This document shows positions 7,815 to 16,386 of a stretch of DNA of 54,115 nt, piece by piece. The DNA lies in assembly GCA_017469445.1 (NCBI GenBank), contig JAFUGK010000021.1, positions 1-54,115 of the forward strand, in the 5' to 3' direction. The notes under the pieces were generated by a model. The model did no database searches and was not told where the DNA came from. It was given only the letters and a program-made list of their open reading frames with translations. The translations under genes were made by a program, and so were the position numbers. Source of the stretch: Clostridia bacterium (GTDB lineage: Bacteria; Bacillota; Clostridia; TANB77; CAG-508). Positions within the stretch are counted from its first letter, which is position 1. Every line of letters begins with the position of its first letter.

Positions 7815-8012
7815 ATGGCAAATATTAATATTCAATTAGGAGATACAAAAGGTATTTCAAGAAAAATGGATGATTTAGGAAGAATTGTTATTCCATCAGA
7901 ATTTAGAAAAGAACTTAATATTAACGAAGATGAAAATCCATGGATTGAAATGTTTTTAGTTAATGATGGAGTATATATTAGAAAGAAAAAGTTTTTATAT
8001 AAAGGAGAATAG
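7815..8012 (+). CDS. AbrB/SpoVT-type DNA-binding protein
   Basis: 65 residues from ATG 7815 (GGAGAA upstream). 'SRKMDDLGRIVIPSEFRKEL' is the swapped-hairpin AbrB domain. Likely a transition-state-type transcription regulator or antitoxin-like DNA binder; it sits between recT and the ATPase. Confidence 0.85.
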   Translation: MANINIQLGDTKGISRKMDDLGRIVIPSEFRKELNINEDENPWIEMFLVNDGVYIRKKKFLYKGE

Positions 8013-8015
8013 AAG

Positions 8016-9446
8016 ATGAAGATTAGTAAAATCAAGATTTCCAATTTATTTGGAATTAAAGAACAAAGTTTAGATGGAAAATCAATAGAAATAACAGGGT
8101 CAAATGGTAAAGGCAAAACTTCAATATTAGATGCTATTAGATATGCATTAACAAACAATTCTGAAAGAGATTATATTGTAAAAAAAGGCGAAAGTGAAGG
8201 AGAAATTTTAATAGAAACTGATACTGGATTATCTATAAACAGAAAAAAAAGAACACAAAGTTCTGATTATAAATCAATAAAACAAAACGAAAAAGAAGTT
8301 AGTAGTCCTGAAAGTTTTTTAAAAGAAATATTTACACCTATGCAATTAAATCCTGTTGAATTTACTCAAATGACTAAACAAGAACAAAACAGAATAATAT
8401 TAGATTTAATTGAATTTGATTGGGATTTGAATTGGATTAAAGAAAAGTTTGGAGAAATTCCAAATGGAGTAAATTATGAACAAAATATATTAGAAGTTTT
8501 AAATGATATTCAATCTGAAAATGGAGAATATTATAGATTAAGACAAGATATAAATAGAGATATAAGAAATAATAGAGCATTTATTTCAGATATTGCTGAA
8601 AGCTTACCTGAAAATTATAATGCAGAAAAATGGGAAAATTTTAATTTAACAGAAAAATTAAAAGAACTAATGACTATAAAAGAAAAAAATGCTAAAATAA
8701 ATGAAGCAAAACAATTTATTTCAAGTTATGACAATAAAGTTAAAGGATATGAAGCAGAAAGACAAATTTCAATTGCAGCAGAAGAAAAAAATATATCAAT
8801 TGAAAGAGAAAATCTACAAAAAGAAGTTGCAAGACTAGAAGAACAAATAAAAGCTGATGTTGAAAAACTTGAAAACTTAGATAAAACTTTAGAAGATAAA
8901 AAGAAAATTGTAAATTTAGAATATGAAAAGAAAGTTACAGCTCTTAATGAAAGTATTGGTAGAGCTAAAGAATATGCAAACCAAGAATCAATTGATATTA
9001 CAAAAATTCAAGAAGAATGTGATTTAGCAGAAAAAATGAAATCTTATATAAATGAATATAAAAGAATGAAAGAATACGAAAATCAAATTGAAAAATTAAA
9101 TGTAGAATCAGAAGAATTTACAAGAAAAATAGAACTTGCTAGAAATTTACCAGCAGAAATCTTAAAAACAGCAACAATTCCAGTTAAAGGATTAACTGTT
9201 GAAAATGGAAAGCCTTTAATAGATGGAAAACCTATTTCAAATTTATCAGAAGGAGAACAATTAATTCTTTGTGTAGATGTTGCTTTAAGTAAACCAAACA
9301 ATTTAAAATTAATTCTTCTTGATGGAGTTGAAAAATTAAGTGATTCAAATAGAAAAATGTTATATGATAAATGTAAATCAGCAGGATTACAATTTATTGC
9401 TACACGCACAACAAATGACAATGAATTAGTAATTACTGAATTATAG
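8016..9446 (+). CDS. SbcC/Rad50/RecF-like ABC ATPase
   Basis: 476 residues. Walker A ITGSNGKGKTSILDAI (about 27-42), long coiled coils (about 200-380), ABC signature NLSEGEQL, and Walker B LILLDGVEKL near the C-terminus. This is a phage-type SMC-like ATPase that usually partners a nuclease in recombination. The CGC in ATRTTND is read normally as Arg. Overlap with neighbours is minimal; SD AGGAG at 8003. Confidence 0.9.
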   Translation: MKISKIKISNLFGIKEQSLDGKSIEITGSNGKGKTSILDAIRYALTNNSERDYIVKKGESEGEILIETDTGLSINRKKRTQSSDYKSIKQNEKEVSSPESFLKEIFTPMQLNPVEFTQMTKQEQNRIILDLIEFDWDLNWIKEKFGEIPNGVNYEQNILEVLNDIQSENGEYYRLRQDINRDIRNNRAFISDIAESLPENYNAEKWENFNLTEKLKELMTIKEKNAKINEAKQFISSYDNKVKGYEAERQISIAAEEKNISIERENLQKEVARLEEQIKADVEKLENLDKTLEDKKKIVNLEYEKKVTALNESIGRAKEYANQESIDITKIQEECDLAEKMKSYINEYKRMKEYENQIEKLNVESEEFTRKIELARNLPAEILKTATIPVKGLTVENGKPLIDGKPISNLSEGEQLILCVDVALSKPNNLKLILLDGVEKLSDSNRKMLYDKCKSAGLQFIATRTTNDNELVITEL

Positions 9447-9456
9447 AGGTGATTTT

Positions 9457-9706
9457 ATGATAAGCGATAAAGATATTGAAATAGCAAAACAAGAATATAT
9501 TAATTCAGAATTTTCTATTAGAATTTTTAAACCAAAAGGAAAAGAAAATACTACTCAAATTTATAATGGAACTAAACAAGAAATTGCAACTTGCATAGCT
9601 AGTATGGTAGAACAACTTATAAGCAAACGGTATTTTTTCACCTGCTGAAATGCTAACAATTATGAAAATGGCAACAGAAAATTTAAAAAATAAACAAGGA
9701 GGATAA
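9457..9706 (+). CDS. Small phage protein needing a +1 shift at CGG 9628
   Basis: Zero frame from ATG 9457 reaches CGG at codon 58 (9628-9630) and would end at TGA 9646. Reading GGT in the +1 frame continues GIFSPAEMLTIMKMATENL to TAA 9704, two bases before the next ATG. The joined protein is 82 aa. The 'SPAEMLTIMKMA' helix flows naturally from the upstream 'MVEQLISK'. Function unknown. Confidence 0.78.
9628..9630 (+). other. In-frame CGG / +1 site 2
   Basis: Context AAA CGG TAT; the +1 codon is GGT (Gly). Zero frame gives six junk codons then TGA; the +1 frame runs to a stop abutting the next gene. Confidence 0.85.
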
Positions 9707-9707
9707 T

Positions 9708-9893
9708 ATGTCAATTACAAGAAAAATTCAAAGAAATAGATTAAAAAATTCACAACAAAGTAATAGAATAAGAAAAGCTTGGAGAACATTACAAGTAGAA
9801 AAATATAGTATTGATGGATATTGTAAACTATATAACAAAAATAATAAAAAGAAAGTTACTAAAATGAAACCAGCAGATGTATATATGGTGTAA
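9708..9893 (+). CDS. Small basic hypothetical protein
   Basis: 61 residues, very basic (MSITRKIQRNRLKNSQ). SD AAGGAGG at 9696-9702 lies inside the end of the previous gene. Likely nucleic-acid associated given its charge and place in the recombination operon (inference). Confidence 0.65.
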   Translation: MSITRKIQRNRLKNSQQSNRIRKAWRTLQVEKYSIDGYCKLYNKNNKKKVTKMKPADVYMV

Positions 9894-9907
9894 AAGGAGA
9901 ACAAAAA

Positions 9908-10126
9908 ATGCAAAAAGATATTAAACAATTCTATGAAGAATATAAAAAAGGTATGGATAATTTTAAAAGAGAAGAAGAAAGAATAAAAAAAGAAAAAAAT
10001 GAAATAAAAAGAGCTGAAAGATTAAATAGACTTAATGAAAGAAAAATGAAATTTATAATGAAATATGCTAAACCATTTTTAAATGAAAATATAAAAACAA
10101 AAAAGAAAGGAAAAAAAGATGAATAG
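9908..10126 (+). CDS. Basic coiled-coil protein
   Basis: 72 residues, nearly all charged helix (KREEERIKKEKNEIKRAERL). SD AAAGGAG upstream. Overlaps the following nuclease gene by 8 bases. Function unknown. Confidence 0.65.
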   Translation: MQKDIKQFYEEYKKGMDNFKREEERIKKEKNEIKRAERLNRLNERKMKFIMKYAKPFLNENIKTKKKGKKDE

Positions 10127-10895
10127 TCATAATTTATCAGAAGAAAATTATTTTGATGTTGAAAATGAATTAAAATATTGTGGTAGTTCACAAATAAAAA
10201 ATTTTATGGATTGTGAAGCTAGAACAATGGCAAAAATAAATGGCGAATGGCAAGAAGAACCATCTACTGCTCTCTTGGTTGGCAGTTATGTTGATTCTGC
10301 TATATCTGGAACTTTAGATATATTTAAAGCTAAACACCCAGAAATATTAAAAAAAGATGGAACTTTAAAATCTGATTATTTAAAAGCAGAATATATTTTA
10401 AACAGAATTGAAAGAGATGAATTATTTATGAAATATATATCTGGCGACCATCAAACAATAATGACTGGAGAAATAGCAAACGTTCCAATTAAAGTAAAAA
10501 TAGACAGTTATTTTCCAAATAAAGTAATTGTAGATATGAAATGTGTTAAAGATTTTGAACCTGTTTGGGATAATGAAACAAAAACAAGGCAAAACTTTAT
10601 TGATTATTGGAAATATACCTTACAAGGAGCATTATATCAAGAAATAGTTAGACAAAATACTGGAGAAAGATTGCCATTTTATATTGCAGCAGTAACAAAA
10701 GAAAATGAACCTGATTTAGCTGTTGTAGGAATACCAGATGAAGAATTAGACAAACAATTAGAAATAATAAAAGAAATTTTACCAAGAATATATAATATAA
10801 AAACTGGAGCAGTTTCTCCACAAAGATGTGAGAAATGCAATTACTGCAAGTTTACTAAACAATTAAAGACAGTAATAGATTATAGGGATTTATAG
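10119..10895 (+). CDS. PD-(D/E)XK nuclease (RecB/Cas4-like, DUF3799 type)
   Basis: 258 residues. 'GSYVDSAI' (about 54) supplies the N-terminal helix; 'VKIDSYFPNKVIVDMKC' (about 127-143) supplies the D...DxK catalytic core; the C-terminal CEKCNYCKF is the Cys cluster often seen in Cas4/AddB-like phage exonucleases. Expected to resect dsDNA ends for RecT/SSB. Confidence 0.85.
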   Translation: MNSHNLSEENYFDVENELKYCGSSQIKNFMDCEARTMAKINGEWQEEPSTALLVGSYVDSAISGTLDIFKAKHPEILKKDGTLKSDYLKAEYILNRIERDELFMKYISGDHQTIMTGEIANVPIKVKIDSYFPNKVIVDMKCVKDFEPVWDNETKTRQNFIDYWKYTLQGALYQEIVRQNTGERLPFYIAAVTKENEPDLAVVGIPDEELDKQLEIIKEILPRIYNIKTGAVSPQRCEKCNYCKFTKQLKTVIDYRDL

Positions 10896-10910
10896 AAAGG
10901 AGGGATAAAT

Positions 10911-11234
10911 ATGATAATAGTAGCAATTGTAATTTTAATAGTTTTAGCTTTTGTTGAATACTTTATAATAAACTTTTTAAATAAATCATTAAAAAAACAA
11001 CAAGAAATTTCAATGGAGTTTTCAACTAAAAAGAATGAAATCTTAAAGAAATATATGAAACTTGAAGAAGAAAATGAAAGCTTAAAAGTTAAACTTGATG
11101 ACATTATGAAAAAATTTACAGAAGTAAAAAAAGAAAATACTAACAACAAAAGAAAAATCACTTTATTAGAAAAGAAAACAAAAAGTGAAGTTGTTAAACA
11201 AGAAAAAACAAAAACTAAAAAAACTAAAAAATAA
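10911..11234 (+). CDS. Membrane-anchored coiled-coil protein
   Basis: 107 residues: an N-terminal transmembrane helix (MIIVAIVILIVLAFVEY), then a long coiled coil and a Lys/Thr-rich tail. SD GGAGGG at 10901. Function unknown; it sits between the nuclease and SSB. Confidence 0.65.
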   Translation: MIIVAIVILIVLAFVEYFIINFLNKSLKKQQEISMEFSTKKNEILKKYMKLEEENESLKVKLDDIMKKFTEVKKENTNNKRKITLLEKKTKSEVVKQEKTKTKKTKK

Positions 11235-11245
11235 GGAGAATGAAT

Positions 11246-11653
11246 ATGAACAAAGTTGCATTAATAGGAAGATTGACAAAAGATGTAGAATTAAAAACTA
11301 CACAATCAAATAATCAAGTGGCTAATTTTACATTAGCTGTAAACAGAAGATTTACTAAAGAAGGCGAAGAAAGACAAGCAGATTTTATAAATATAATTGC
11401 TTGGGGTAAAACAGCAGAATTTTGTAACAAGTATTTTAGTAAAGGATTACAAATAGGAGTAACAGGAAGAATACAAACAAGAACTTGGGATGATGACCAA
11501 GGAAAAAAACATTATGCAACAGAGGTAGTAGCAGAAGAAGTTGATTTTGCAGATGGAAAAAAAGAAAAGAAAGAAGAACCTGTTTCTGATATGCAATTTG
11601 AAAATACAGTTACAGATTTTGAACAAGTTACGAAAGAAGAACTACCATTTTGA
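11246..11653 (+). CDS. ssb: Single-stranded DNA-binding protein
   Basis: 135 residues. OB fold with NKVALIGRLTKDVEL, then VANFTLAVNR, FINIIAWGKTAEF and VTGRIQTRTW. The acidic C-terminus ends EELPF, the conserved protein-interaction tip. ATG 11246 is preferred over ATG 11240 because AGGAG (11234-11238) would be too close to the latter. Confidence 0.95.
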   Translation: MNKVALIGRLTKDVELKTTQSNNQVANFTLAVNRRFTKEGEERQADFINIIAWGKTAEFCNKYFSKGLQIGVTGRIQTRTWDDDQGKKHYATEVVAEEVDFADGKKEKKEEPVSDMQFENTVTDFEQVTKEELPF

Positions 11654-11677
11654 TAGTACATAAATTTCAAAATTTTA

Positions 11678-11723
11678 AAGGGTATGGCTTGATTTTATGT
11701 TTAACTCAACAAGTTATACCCTT
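11678..11723 (+). other. Intergenic hairpin
   Basis: A 14-bp stem (11678-11691 with 11710-11723, two G-U pairs) with an 18-nt loop, between ssb and the next gene. No U-tract follows, so an RNA-processing, stability or attenuation element is more likely than a simple terminator. Confidence 0.6.
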
Positions 11724-11763
11724 ATTATATTATAATCGCTTAAAAACGATTCTGGAGGGAATT

Positions 11764-11943
11764 ATGGATATGAAAAATGATATAAAAAATAGATGTGGAA
11801 ATTGTAAAGACTTTTCTCTTTTTAATAAAGGAGAAATATTTGGAAATTGTTTATCTTTTAGTTCCAAGATAAAAAATAAATCAAGCAGAAGTATTTTTTC
11901 TAAAGCTTGTAATTGGCAAAGGAGAATTAAAGATGCACAATAA
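11764..11943 (+). CDS. Small Cys-containing phage protein
   Basis: 59 residues from ATG 11764 (GGAGGG 5 bases upstream). 'NRCGNCKDFSLFNKG...GNCL...KACNW' is a four-Cys pattern (CxxC...C...C) found in many small phage zinc-ribbon-like proteins. Overlaps the resolvase gene by 11 bases. Confidence 0.65.
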   Translation: MDMKNDIKNRCGNCKDFSLFNKGEIFGNCLSFSSKIKNKSSRSIFSKACNWQRRIKDAQ

Positions 11944-12326
11944 AATTATTGGAAATAAATTTGAAAAAGATGTTGTAAAAAAATTAAGTAGCTTAGGTTA
12001 TTGGGCAACTTTATTAAATCCAAATAATTTCACTGGTTCGCAACCACGGAGATATTATAGCTGCAAAAGATAATAAAGTGTTTTTGATTGATTGTAAAAC
12101 TTTGGAAAACAAAAGTGGAACATTTAATTTAGATAGAGTAGAACAAAATCAAATTTTTTCAATGAAAAAATTTAATAGATGTGGAAATTATAATTATTTT
12201 TTAGCAATATTATATCAAAATAATGTATATTTTGTTTTATTGACAAAGAAATTATTAGAAGAAAATAAAACAATTAATATGAAAAATTATATAGCATTAT
12301 GGAGGAATTTTTATGATAAAAAATAA
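11933..12326 (+). CDS. Holliday-junction-resolvase-like nuclease, +1 shift at CGG 12047
   Basis: From ATG 11933, 38 codons reach CGG (12047-12049); zero frame stops at TAA 12071. Skipping the C gives GGA-GAT, then 92 codons in all to TAA 12324; product 130 aa. The joined sequence has an N-terminal E (NKFEKDV), then GDIIA and LIDCKT, i.e. the E...D...DxK core of Hjc-like PD-(D/E)XK resolvases. The catalytic GD is made only if the ribosome shifts. This is strong evidence that the shift is functional rather than decay. Confidence 0.82.
12047..12049 (+). other. In-frame CGG / +1 site 3
   Basis: Context CCA CGG AGA; +1 codon GGA. The shift creates the GDIIA motif of the nuclease active site. Confidence 0.9.
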
Positions 12327-12877
12327 AATACAAGAAATATGGAAAGATATACAAGGTTTTGAACGGATTATATCAAGTAAGCAATATTGGTAAAATAAAA
12401 TCACTAAAAAGAAATATAGTAATGAAACAATTTAAAGATAATTTGGGATATTTATGTATTAATTTACAAACAAAACAACATAAAAAGAAAAAATATAGGA
12501 TTCATAGATTAGTTGCTTTAGCATTTATTCCTAACTCAGAAAACAAGCCACAAGTAAATCATAAAGATGGAAATAAACAAAATAATTGTGTTGATAATTT
12601 AGAATGGTGTATTGCAAGTGAAAATATACAACATGCTTGGAAAAATGGATTATGTCATCCTTATTGGAAAAATAAATTTGGAATTAACAATAAAAGTTCT
12701 AAACCTATTTATCAAATTAATATTTACAACAATAAAATAATAAAAAAATATAATTCAATAAAAGAAGCTAAAAAAGAATTAAATATAAACAATTCAAATA
12801 TATCAAAATGTTGTAAAGGTAAAAGACTTACTTGTGCAGGATATAAATGGAGGTATGTAAATGAAGATAATAATTAA
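12313..12877 (+). CDS. HNH homing endonuclease (NUMOD4-HNH), +1 shift at CGG 12364
   Basis: ATG 12313 to CGG at codon 18 (12364-12366); zero frame stops at TAA 12391. The +1 frame restores IWKDIQGFE-G-LYQVSN, the NUMOD4 motif. HNH residues follow in [21 protein letters not shown] and NLEWC, then a C-terminal NUMOD-like repeat to 12877 (187 aa). The intact paralogue at 23476 reads [12 protein letters not shown] with GAA GGT at the same place and no extra C. Stand-alone site-specific endonuclease. Confidence 0.88.
12364..12366 (+). other. In-frame CGG / +1 site 4
   Basis: Context GAA CGG ATT; +1 codon GGA. The in-genome paralogue (23476 gene) has the same Gly without the preceding C, which makes this the cleanest internal control. 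Confidence 0.92.
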
Positions 12878-14241
12878 TTCTCAAATAATTATTCAAAATC
12901 CTTCTAATGAAATTAAACAATTTTGTAAAAATAATTTAATAATAAAAAATCCTGAAATTCAAAAAAAACAAATGATGGGCTTTTGGACTGGAAATGTAGT
13001 AAAAACTTTAAAAATGTTTTCAATTAATGATGGAAATTATATTTTACCTATAGGAGAAATTGATAATATATGGAAATTGCATCCTGTAAAAAAAGACTAT
13101 ATAATTGATTTTGGAAAACATGATAAATTAAATTTTCCACAAAATAAAATGAAACTTTACGATTATCAAGAAGAAGCTGTTAGCAAAATGATAAAAGTAA
13201 AAAGAGGTATATTGTCTAGTAAATGTGGTAGTGGTAAATCTATAATGTTGCTTGAAATAATAAGAAGAATAGGTTATAAGTCTTTAATAATTTGCGAAAA
13301 AAAAGAAATACAATTACAATTTAAAGATTATTTGGTTAATTGTTTTGGAATGAAAAATGGAGATTATGGTTTAATTTCAGAAGGAAATATTGAAATAGGT
13401 AAATTTGTAACAATAGCTTTAAGGCAAACTTTAGCTAAAGTAGATTTAACTCCTTATAAATATGAATTTGGAGTAATTGCAGTTGATGAACGGACAAAAT
13501 GTTGGAGGCTCAGTTACCAAATGTACTCAATATTCTAAAATTTTAAATAATTTAGCAGCAGAATATAGATTTGCAGTTAGTGCAACTGCTTATAGAGTTG
13601 ATGGATTGACTAGATGTATGTATAGCTTGTTAAATACTATAAAACATGAAATACCAGAAGAAGCAGTCGCGGATAAAACTATTAAAGCAAAAATTCAACC
13701 TATATATACTGATTATGAAATTTCTGAAAGTTGTATTAAATGGGATGGAACACTTAATTATACAGAAATGCCAACAGCTATAGCAGAAAACGAAAAAAGG
13801 AATAAACAAATATTAAAACTTTTAAAAGAAAACAAAGATAATTATTGTTTAGTTTTATCAGACAGATTGATTGCATTAGAAAAATTGCACAACCAATTAG
13901 GAGAAGGATTATTAATAAATGGGAGTATGACAAGTAAAAAAGCTAAAAAAGAAAGAGAACAAGCTATTGAAAAAATGAGAAATAAAGAAGAACATTTTTT
14001 GTTTGCTACATACTCATTAGCTAGAGAAGGACTAGATATAAAATCATTAAATAGATTATTTTTAATAGCTCCTACTAAAAATAAAATAACTTTAATTCAA
14101 TCAGTAGGAAGAATTGAAAGAAAAGATGATAATAAAACTACTCCTATTGTTTATGATTTTGTAGATAAAGATTTATATTATCAAAAAGCTTTCAAATCAA
14201 GAAAAACAATTTATAAAAAGAATGGAAATAATTTAATTTAA
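12861..14241 (+). CDS. SF2 DNA helicase, +1 shift at CGG 13491
   Basis: Zero frame from ATG 12861 gives 210 residues, then CGG (13491-13493) and a stop at 13536-13538. The +1 frame adds 249 codons to TAA 14239; product 459 aa. Motif I SSKCGSGKS lies upstream and motif II VDE directly abuts the CGG. 'VSATAYR' (motif III), 'FATYSLAREGLD' and 'QSVGRIER' (motif VI) all lie downstream. Without the shift the protein lacks the entire second RecA domain. Phage UvsW/DEAD-like helicase. Confidence 0.88.
13491..13493 (+). other. In-frame CGG / +1 site 5
   Basis: Context GAA CGG ACA; +1 codon GGA. It falls between motif II (VDE) and the conserved NVGGSVTK segment of the helicase. Confidence 0.9.
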
Positions 14242-14243
14242 AG

Positions 14244-14277
14244 TTATCCACATAATTGTGGACAAATGTGTGGACAA
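14244..14277. other. DnaA-box-like cluster, possible replication origin element
   Basis: A perfect DnaA box TTATCCACA (14244-14252) is followed by two inverted near-boxes TGTGGACAA at 14257-14265 and 14269-14277 (one mismatch each). The first box can also form a small CCAC/GTGG hairpin. It lies between the helicase and primase genes, a sensible place for initiator binding. An origin role is inference. Confidence 0.6.
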
Positions 14278-14289
14278 AAGGAGAAAATT

Positions 14290-14811
14290 ATGAAAGAAGA
14301 AATTTTAACTGTTTTAAATATGAAAAATATACTAGATAAATATGGAATAAAAATAAAAAAATATATGTGTAATTGTCCTTTTCATAAAGACAATTCTCCC
14401 AGTATGAGAGTATATGATAAAAGTTTTTATTGTTTTTCTTGTAATAGAACAGGAGATTTAATAGAATTTGTGAAACAATATTTTAATCTTAATTTTCAAG
14501 AAGCAATGGAAAAAATAAATTATGATTTTAATTTAGGACTAAAAACAAAGAACAGAATAAGTAAAAAAAGGTTAAAAGAAATTCAAAAAGAACAAGAATT
14601 AAAAAAGAAAAAAGAAACAGAAAGAAAACAATATATAAATTCAAAATTAATAGAAGCATGTGATAGATGTATATTATATAATAGAATAATTAATAATTTT
14701 AAAAAAGAAATTACAATAGATAATTGGGAAGAAAAAGTACAAGCAATTGCTTTTCTTCAAGAAAAATTAGAACTTATTGATATATATATAGAAAATCTAT
14801 TGACAAATTAA
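14290..14811 (+). CDS. DnaG-type primase zinc-finger protein
   Basis: 173 residues from ATG 14290 (AAAAGGAG upstream). Motif CNCPFHKDNSPSM...FYCFSCNRTGDLIEF is the CHC2 zinc finger of DnaG primases. The TOPRIM catalytic domain is absent; the rest is a charged helical domain. Probably works with the SF3 helicase at 3115 or acts as a primase accessory. Last gene of the plus arm; a terminator follows. Confidence 0.85.
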   Translation: MKEEILTVLNMKNILDKYGIKIKKYMCNCPFHKDNSPSMRVYDKSFYCFSCNRTGDLIEFVKQYFNLNFQEAMEKINYDFNLGLKTKNRISKKRLKEIQKEQELKKKKETERKQYINSKLIEACDRCILYNRIINNFKKEITIDNWEEKVQAIAFLQEKLELIDIYIENLLTN

Positions 14812-14882
14812 AATATTTGTTATATATTAAACGGGAACAAACAGTTTAAGGATGTTATTCATTGATGAGGAGAATGGACAAA

Positions 14883-14918
14883 AATAGTAGATAATACAAT
14901 ATCTACTATTTTTTTTGT
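14883..14918 (+). terminator. Rho-independent terminator of plus arm
   Basis: An 11-bp stem AATAGTAGATA (14883-14893) / TATCTACTATT (14900-14910) runs into a T-tract. The A-tract on the other side lets it act on the minus strand as well. It ends the plus transcription arm between convergent genes. Confidence 0.85.
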
Positions 14919-14920
14919 CA

Positions 14921-14955
14921 ATAAAAAGCAGACTAGAATTTAATCTAATCTGCTT
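14921..14955 (-). terminator. Rho-independent terminator of minus arm
   Basis: On the minus strand the stem AAGCAGATTAGA pairs with TCTAGTCTGCTT (one mismatch) and is followed by TTTTTATT. It lies 39 bases beyond the recoded stop (14994) of the endolysin gene. The zero frame would instead translate through this terminator, which is further evidence that the true stop is the +1-frame TAA. Confidence 0.85.
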
Positions 14956-14993
14956 AGAAAATCCAAAAGGCATGGTCCAATTAAAGACAGATA

Positions 14994-15928
14994 TTATTTT
15001 ATTCCGATTTTTCCATATTGCGAATCCAGTCTTGTAATTATTTGTGCCATTTACTCTATATATTACTACAGGTCTGTCGTTAAATAACCCTAAACAATCG
15101 CATTGTTCTCTAGGGTCAAGACTTCCTATTTTCATTGAACAGTTGGTGTTAGCAAATATATTTTCTCTTGTACTTCCATTTTGATATCTATTTGTTATAT
15201 TTACATCTCCTGTGTTACGAACTCCTCCGACCCATCTAGCCCATCCTATTTTGTATACTCCTGTATTTCCTACTTGGTATCTTACTAAAGGTCTTCCATT
15301 AAATATTCCATAACAATAACATTGTTCCCATGGATTTAAGCTTCCTATTCTTTTAGTTAATGCTGTATCCGCATAAATTATTTCACTTGTTGACCCATTA
15401 GCATATAAATGGTCTCCGCTTGGTGCTGGTTGTGGTGCTGGTTCTACTCCATCTAAATAACTTCTTACCATATTTAAAAATCTATCCCAGCCCATATCTA
15501 AAGTTCTATGAGGACAGTATTTACCACTCCAGTCTTGATGTTTTTTAACTCTGTCTATACCCCAGCCATATTGCTTTAATAACATTGCTGTGTATTCTGC
15601 AGCCAATCTTTCTGCTTGTTCAAATCTTTCTCCACCTGATTTACTATAACATATTTCTATTCCTATTGATTTTCTATTTCCTGTTCCATTTCCTCCGATC
15701 TCCACTATGCCAACCGTTTCTATCAAAAGGTAATCCTGTTACTACTCTTTCATTATCAACGGCTGCATGGAATGATGTTTTCATATTGTTTCCTAACATA
15801 TATGATATTTCACTCATTGCTGAGGCATCATTTGCTGTATTATGAATTGTTATGTATTCTGGTGTCATTGGATAAGGACATTTAATTGGATATTTACTTT
15901 CAGGACAATTTACATTAGTTATTTGCAT
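14994..15928 (-). CDS. N-acetylmuramoyl-L-alanine amidase endolysin with two +1 CGG shifts
   Basis: 310 aa if both CGGs are skipped. ATG 15928; 77 codons to CGG 15697-15695; +1 frame for 230 codons to CGG 15006-15004; then GGA ATA AAA TAA (stop 14994). Amidase_2 motifs: ITIHNTAND, FHAAVDNERV, GWHSGD-G-GNGTGN (Gly at site 7 is conserved), KHQDWSGKYCPHRTL (zinc ligands). The C-terminus holds two repeats, GWARWVGGV and GFAIWKN-G-IK, and the second shift restores the repeat. Gene 15915 overlaps the start. Confidence 0.9.
15004..15006 (-). other. In-frame CGG / +1 site 6 (endolysin C-terminus)
   Basis: Minus-strand context AAT CGG AAT. +1 reading gives G-I-K-stop, ending the wall-binding repeat exactly as its upstream sister repeat predicts. 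Zero frame runs 59 codons through a terminator hairpin. Confidence 0.88.
15695..15697 (-). other. In-frame CGG / +1 site 7 (endolysin catalytic domain)
   Basis: Minus-strand context GAT CGG AGG; +1 codon GGA. It restores the amidase signature GDGxNGTGN and everything downstream, including the catalytic HxxxxxKxCP region. Confidence 0.92.
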
Positions 15929-16040
15929 CTTCTATGTCCCCCCCTTCATATTCAATGTCTAAACTGTTTTCTGCTATATTTTTTTGATATAATTCTTCAT
16001 TAAATTCTACATTTTCTATAAAGATATTATCTTCCATCAT
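15915..16040 (-). CDS. Small acidic hypothetical protein of lysis cassette
   Basis: 41 residues from ATG 16040 (or the next ATG, 16037), beginning MMEDNIFIENVEF. Very acidic. Its start overlaps the holin stop (ATGA) and its end overlaps the endolysin start, so the three are translationally coupled. A run of seven G (minus strand) near the end serves as the endolysin SD. Function unknown. Confidence 0.65.
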   Translation of the reverse strand: MMEDNIFIENVEFNEELYQKNIAENSLDIEYEGGDIEDANN

Positions 16041-16291
16041 TTTTCCTCCTTTTTTGTTATTTTACTTAAATCTGCAATTCCTCCAGCACTCATACAAGCA
16101 AATATGCAAGTAATTATTGTTTCTAGTACGCCTAATCCTTCTACTTTAAATATTATACATACTATACTTGCTAATATTGCTATAATAATGTTTTGTAATG
16201 GTATCCATTTATTTTCTATTTTAGTCATTTTTGTTATTTCTCCTGCTACTAATGTTAATGCCATTACAACTAATCCTACAGTTATTTGCAT
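16037..16291 (-). CDS. Phage holin
   Basis: 84 residues from ATG 16291 (AAAGGAGGTG upstream; longer in-frame starts lack an SD). Three hydrophobic stretches, at about 3-16, 30-45 and 54-72, end in a charged tail KITKKEEK. Directly upstream of endolysin. Forms membrane lesions for endolysin release (known role of the family). Confidence 0.8.
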   Translation of the reverse strand: MQITVGLVVMALTLVAGEITKMTKIENKWIPLQNIIIAILASIVCIIFKVEGLGVLETIITCIFACMSAGGIADLSKITKKEEK

Positions 16292-16386
16292 ATAAACACC
16301 TCCTTTTTTTATATTTCTTCCTCTAAAAGTATCTCCTACATAATTCATTGATTATTTTTCTTTCGTTTATCTTACCCCTCTTTCTT

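Noticed and set aside
13477..14241. Two separate genes for the SF2 helicase halves (likewise split portal, terL, fibre, endolysin)
   Set aside because: The second halves lack starts with SD at the joint, and the conserved motifs continue seamlessly in +1 exactly at CGG in every case.
14827..14993. Zero-frame C-terminal extension of the endolysin
   Set aside because: Translates through a terminator hairpin, and its sequence is unlike any wall-binding repeat; the +1 stop is better.
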